Part shown: positions 7,023 to 9,369 of the stretch, in pieces
Layout of the letters: each line of letters begins with the position of its first letter
How positions within the stretch are numbered: position 1 is the stretch's first letter
DNA from: Paracoccaceae bacterium
Lineage (GTDB): Bacteria > Pseudomonadota > Alphaproteobacteria > Rhodobacterales > Rhodobacteraceae
Length of the DNA stretch: 9,369 bases
Reading direction: 5' to 3'
Assembly (NCBI GenBank): GCA_023260935.1
Contig: JALQTL010000062.1
Span: 1 to 9,369 of the forward strand
Position numbers and translations under genes: made by a program
The notes under the pieces: generated by a model
What the model was told of the DNA's origin: nothing
The model's input: only the letters and a program-made list of their open reading frames with translations
Databases searched by the model: none

Positions 7023-7061
7023 CTGTTCATAAATATCCCGGGGTCTGGGGCAGAGCCCCAG
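7023..7061 (-). repeat. Hairpin plus AT-rich motif in the iolE-iolB gap, possible lineage-wide intergenic repeat
   Basis: On the minus strand CTGGGGC and GCCCCAG (7045-7061) form a perfect 7-bp stem with a TCT loop. GACCCCGGGATATTTATG follows, then the iolB ribosome binding site. I recall a similar GC hairpin followed by an ATATTT/GTATTT segment as a common spacer in Rhodobacteraceae genomes; this is memory, not a search. There is no T-run directly after the stem, so strong termination is unlikely. It may tune iolB levels relative to iolE. Confidence 0.5.
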
Positions 7062-7076
7062 TCCGACGGATCGGCA

Positions 7077-7970
7077 TCAGATCAGGCCTGCCGCTTTCGC
7101 AAGCCGTTTCAGCGTGGCAAGGCCCAGCGTCTGATAAAGTAACGGGTTGCGCTCTTGCGGGTTCTGTTCGGCCTCGATCACGATCCAGCCGTCATAACCC
7201 GCCCCGGCCAGAATTTTCAGAAGCGGCGCGAAATCTATCCCGCCCTCCTGATCGCCGGGCACGGTGAAGGCACCGGCCAGCACCCCTTGCAGGAACGAAA
7301 GCCCCTCGGCCCGGACCCGCGCGGTCACTGCGGGGCGGATGTTCTTGGCATGGAAATGACGCACCCGGCCCACATGGCGCGACAGCACCGCCACCGGGTC
7401 GCCGCCACCAAAGGCGCAATGCCCGGCATCGAACAGAAGGTGAAGATGCGGGCCCGTTCCGGCCATCAGCGCGTCAATCTCTTCCGGGCTTTCGATGATG
7501 GTTCCCATGTGGTGATGATAGACCAGCGTTACCCCTTCGCCCGCCAGATAGGCCGCGAAAGCCTCGATCTTCTGGCAGAAACCGGCCATTTCGGCCGTGG
7601 TCAGACGCGGGCGGTCATTCACCGGCCGGTCGGTGCCATGGATGGCATTCGACGTCTCGCAGACGATCATCACCTTGCAGCCGTTATGCTTCAGCTTGGC
7701 CAGATGATGCTGGCAGGCCGCGATCTCGGCCTCGACCGATTGCACCAGCAGGTTCGTGGAATACCAGCCGGAAATGAAGGCCAGCCCGTATTCGGCCAGA
7801 AGCGCGCGCAGCGCCTCGGGGTCGTCGGGCCAGCGGTGGCCGTTCTCGATGCCATCAAAGCCGATCTGCCGGCCCGCCTCGTCCAGAATGCGGGTTGTCG
7901 GGATATCGGCCCCGATGGTCTGGTCGTCGTCATTTGCCCAGGCGATGGGGTTGGTGCCGAAGCGGATCAA
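7077..7970 (-). CDS. iolE: Inosose dehydratase IolE (scyllo-inosose 2-dehydratase)
   Basis: This 297-residue protein of the xylose-isomerase/AP-endonuclease TIM-barrel fold removes water from scyllo-inosose (2-keto-myo-inositol) to give 3D-(3,5/4)-trihydroxycyclohexane-1,2-dione. Landmarks are the N-terminal GTNPIAWANDDD (5-16), GFDGIENG (37-44), VYHHHMGT (150-157), LFDAGHCAFGGGDP (179-192), RHFHAKN (204-210) and WIVIEAEQNP (262-271). These include the acidic and histidine residues expected for the metal site. The start is TTG at 7970: no ATG or GTG lies upstream before an in-frame stop at 8000, and the family begins within a few residues of GTNPIAW. AGGTGA lies 4 nt before it, and TTGA overlaps the iolD stop. 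Product confidence is high; the start is slightly less certain. Confidence 0.95.
   Translation of the reverse strand: MIRFGTNPIAWANDDDQTIGADIPTTRILDEAGRQIGFDGIENGHRWPDDPEALRALLAEYGLAFISGWYSTNLLVQSVEAEIAACQHHLAKLKHNGCKVMIVCETSNAIHGTDRPVNDRPRLTTAEMAGFCQKIEAFAAYLAGEGVTLVYHHHMGTIIESPEEIDALMAGTGPHLHLLFDAGHCAFGGGDPVAVLSRHVGRVRHFHAKNIRPAVTARVRAEGLSFLQGVLAGAFTVPGDQEGGIDFAPLLKILAGAGYDGWIVIEAEQNPQERNPLLYQTLGLATLKRLAKAAGLI
7967..7970 (-). other. TTGA overlap joining iolD and iolE
   Basis: The iolE TTG (7970-7968) shares bases with the iolD TGA (7969-7967). This is the TTG version of the common ATGA coupling arrangement. Confidence 0.7.
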
Positions 7971-9369
7971 AATTTCACCTGTTCCTTGCGTCTGGTTTCA
8001 TAGGTTGCGCGGGCGGCATTCACCGCTGGGCGCGCGCTGACTTCGGGCACGCCCACTTCCCACCATGTGCCGCCATGCGGGGTTGACGGGTAGGGATCGG
8101 TGTCGATCACGATGACATAGGGCCCCTTGATTTCGTGCCGCCGCGCAAGGGCGGCTTCCAGCCCGGCGATACTGTCCACTTTCACGCTGGTGGCCCCCAT
8201 ACTGGCGGCATGGGCGGCAAAGTCGATCCGCGGCTGCTGTGTTACACGCGCATGGGCGTAAAGATTGTTGAACTCGGCCCCGCCGGTGCCCATCTGCAAG
8301 CGGTTGATGCAGCCAAAGCCGCGGTTGTCGGTGATGACATTGGTAAAGCTGATGCCCAGCATGGCGGCGGTCGCCATTTCGCTGTTCATCATCATATAGG
8401 TGCCATCGCCGGTAAAACAGATCACGTCCCGTTCGGGCTGGGCCAGCTTGATGCCGATGGCGCCTGCAATTTCGTATCCCATGCAGGAAAAGCCGTATTC
8501 CATGTGATAGGACATCGGCCGCCCGGCCTTCCACAGCTTGTGCAATTCGCCCGGCATGGTGCCGGCGGCGCACATCACCACGGTGTCATCGGTCGCACTG
8601 CGCTGCACGGCGCCCACCACCTGCATGTCGGTGGCCAGCGCATTGCCTTCGGAGGGCGCGGCGGTCAGGGGATCGACATCGGCAAACCAGCGCGCCTTGA
8701 GCGCCGGATCGGGGGCGGCAAACCGCGTCGCGCCAAGGGCGGCCGACAATGCGCCAAGCCCCACCCCGGCATCGGCGCACAGGGGCAGCGCGCCGCGCTT
8801 CATCGCGTCATAGGCATTCACGTTCAGGCTGATCAGCCGCCGGCCCGGCGTCTTGAACAGCGACCACGACCCGGTGGTGAAATCCTGAAACCTTGTACCC
8901 ACGCCCAAGATCACATCGGCCGCCTCGCATGCCGCATTGGCGCTGGAGGCGCCGGTCACACCCACCGGGCCAAGGTTCAGAGGGTGGTCCCAGGGCAGCG
9001 CCGATTTGCCTGCCTGCGTTTCCACCACCGGAAGGCCATGGGCTTCGGCAAAATCGGCAAGGGCACTGGTGGCAAAGGCGTAATGCACGCCGCCCCCGGC
9101 CACGATGACCGGGCGCCTTGCGGCCTTCAGCACATCGGCCACCTGCGCCGTTTCCACCGGATCGGGCTGCACCCGGCGCAGGCGCCAGACGGTTTCGGCA
9201 AAGAACGCCTCGGGCCAGTCATAGGCCTCGCCCTGCACATCCTGACAGAATGACAGCGTCACCGGCCCGCAGTCGGCCGGGTCCGTCATCACCCGCAGCG
9301 CGCGCGGCAGCGCGGTCAGCAGATGTTCGGGCCGGGTGATGCGGTCGAAATAGCGGCTGACCGGGCGGA
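7967..9369 (-). CDS. iolD: IolD, trihydroxycyclohexane-1,2-dione hydrolase (5' end beyond window)
   Basis: The frame runs open to the right edge, giving 466 visible residues of a family usually about 610-640 long; the missing part is the N-terminal TPP domain region. IolD is a thiamine-diphosphate enzyme that hydrolyses 3D-(3,5/4)-trihydroxycyclohexane-1,2-dione to 5-deoxy-D-glucuronate. The visible start contains PVSRYFDRITRPEHLL and VTLSFCQDVQGEAYDWPEAFF. A central domain with RPVIVAGGGVHYA follows, and the C-terminal TPP-binding domain has the GDGTYMMMNSE motif (GDG codons at 8402-8410) with the downstream Asn in TDNRGFGCINR (codon 8324-8326). EAYDWP and GDGTYMMMNSE point to IolD rather than acetolactate synthase, and iolE and iolB follow directly. 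An apparent start near 9292 is only an internal GTG. iolC and a regulator would be expected further right, as in rhizobial iolCDEB clusters. Confidence 0.95.
   Translation of the reverse strand, partial: RPVSRYFDRITRPEHLLTALPRALRVMTDPADCGPVTLSFCQDVQGEAYDWPEAFFAETVWRLRRVQPDPVETAQVADVLKAARRPVIVAGGGVHYAFATSALADFAEAHGLPVVETQAGKSALPWDHPLNLGPVGVTGASSANAACEAADVILGVGTRFQDFTTGSWSLFKTPGRRLISLNVNAYDAMKRGALPLCADAGVGLGALSAALGATRFAAPDPALKARWFADVDPLTAAPSEGNALATDMQVVGAVQRSATDDTVVMCAAGTMPGELHKLWKAGRPMSYHMEYGFSCMGYEIAGAIGIKLAQPERDVICFTGDGTYMMMNSEMATAAMLGISFTNVITDNRGFGCINRLQMGTGGAEFNNLYAHARVTQQPRIDFAAHAASMGATSVKVDSIAGLEAALARRHEIKGPYVIVIDTDPYPSTPHGGTWWEVGVPEVSARPAVNAARATYETRRKEQVKF
7975..7980 (-). promoter_or_regulatory. 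Ribosome binding site deciding the TTG start of iolE
   Basis: AGGTGA, matching the core complement of the 16S rRNA 3' end, sits 4 nt upstream of the TTG at 7970 and lies within the last codons of iolD. With no alternative start upstream, it makes TTG the best start. Confidence 0.7.

Noticed and set aside
7002..7030. Two tiny minus-strand frames (3 and 6 codons) just before iolB, one ending across the iolB start
   Set aside because: They overlap the ribosome binding site and have no ribosome binding sites of their own. They are most likely chance.
8135..9253. A 372-codon plus-strand open frame opposite iolD
   Set aside because: Its translation is His/Gly/Ala-rich with no family motif, and the opposite strand encodes clear IolD.
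7967..9369. Calling the right-edge gene an acetolactate synthase
   Set aside because: Both are TPP enzymes, but the specific motifs and the iolE and iolB neighbours identify IolD.

Overview
The window is GC-rich, gene-dense DNA that reads like an alphaproteobacterium, probably Rhodobacterales/Rhodobacteraceae. The basis is protein flavour, the iolD-iolE-iolB order known from alphaproteobacteria, and an intergenic motif of a kind I recall from that family. The species cannot be named from this sequence. There are seven protein-coding genes, two of them cut by the window edges. I see no RNA genes, insertion sequences, phage genes or CRISPR arrays.

Left block, plus strand (1-6166): the 3' part of dabB (a NuoL-like membrane subunit) is followed 4 nt later by complete dabA (DUF2309/UPF0753), which keeps the expected Cys-Asp-His-Cys zinc site. 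Together they form the DAB dissolved-inorganic-carbon accumulation complex. After a 100-nt gap containing a strong hairpin come pxpA, pxpB and pxpC. This is the LamB/YcsF plus KipI/KipA set annotated as ATP-dependent 5-oxoprolinase. pxpA and pxpB are 4 nt apart, and pxpB and pxpC overlap in ATGA. All five genes could be one transcription unit, with the hairpin as a possible expression divider.

Right block, minus strand (6199-9369): iolD (5' part beyond the right edge), iolE and iolB, three consecutive enzymes of myo-inositol catabolism. IolE dehydrates scyllo-inosose, IolD opens the ring to 5-deoxy-glucuronate, and IolB isomerises that to 2-deoxy-5-keto-gluconate. iolE appears to start with TTG inside a TTGA overlap with the iolD stop. 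The iolE-iolB gap holds a hairpin plus an AT-rich motif that looks like a lineage-specific intergenic repeat. The blocks converge on a 32-bp gap between pxpC and iolB with no clear terminator.

The most interesting point is the bicarbonate-uptake pair next to a PxpABC set whose PxpB differs from the E. coli enzyme at its signature motifs. This suggests, but does not prove, a bicarbonate-linked job for the Pxp-like proteins. DabB also seems, by eye, to lack two charged residues of the NuoL proton path. I found no wholly new gene system.
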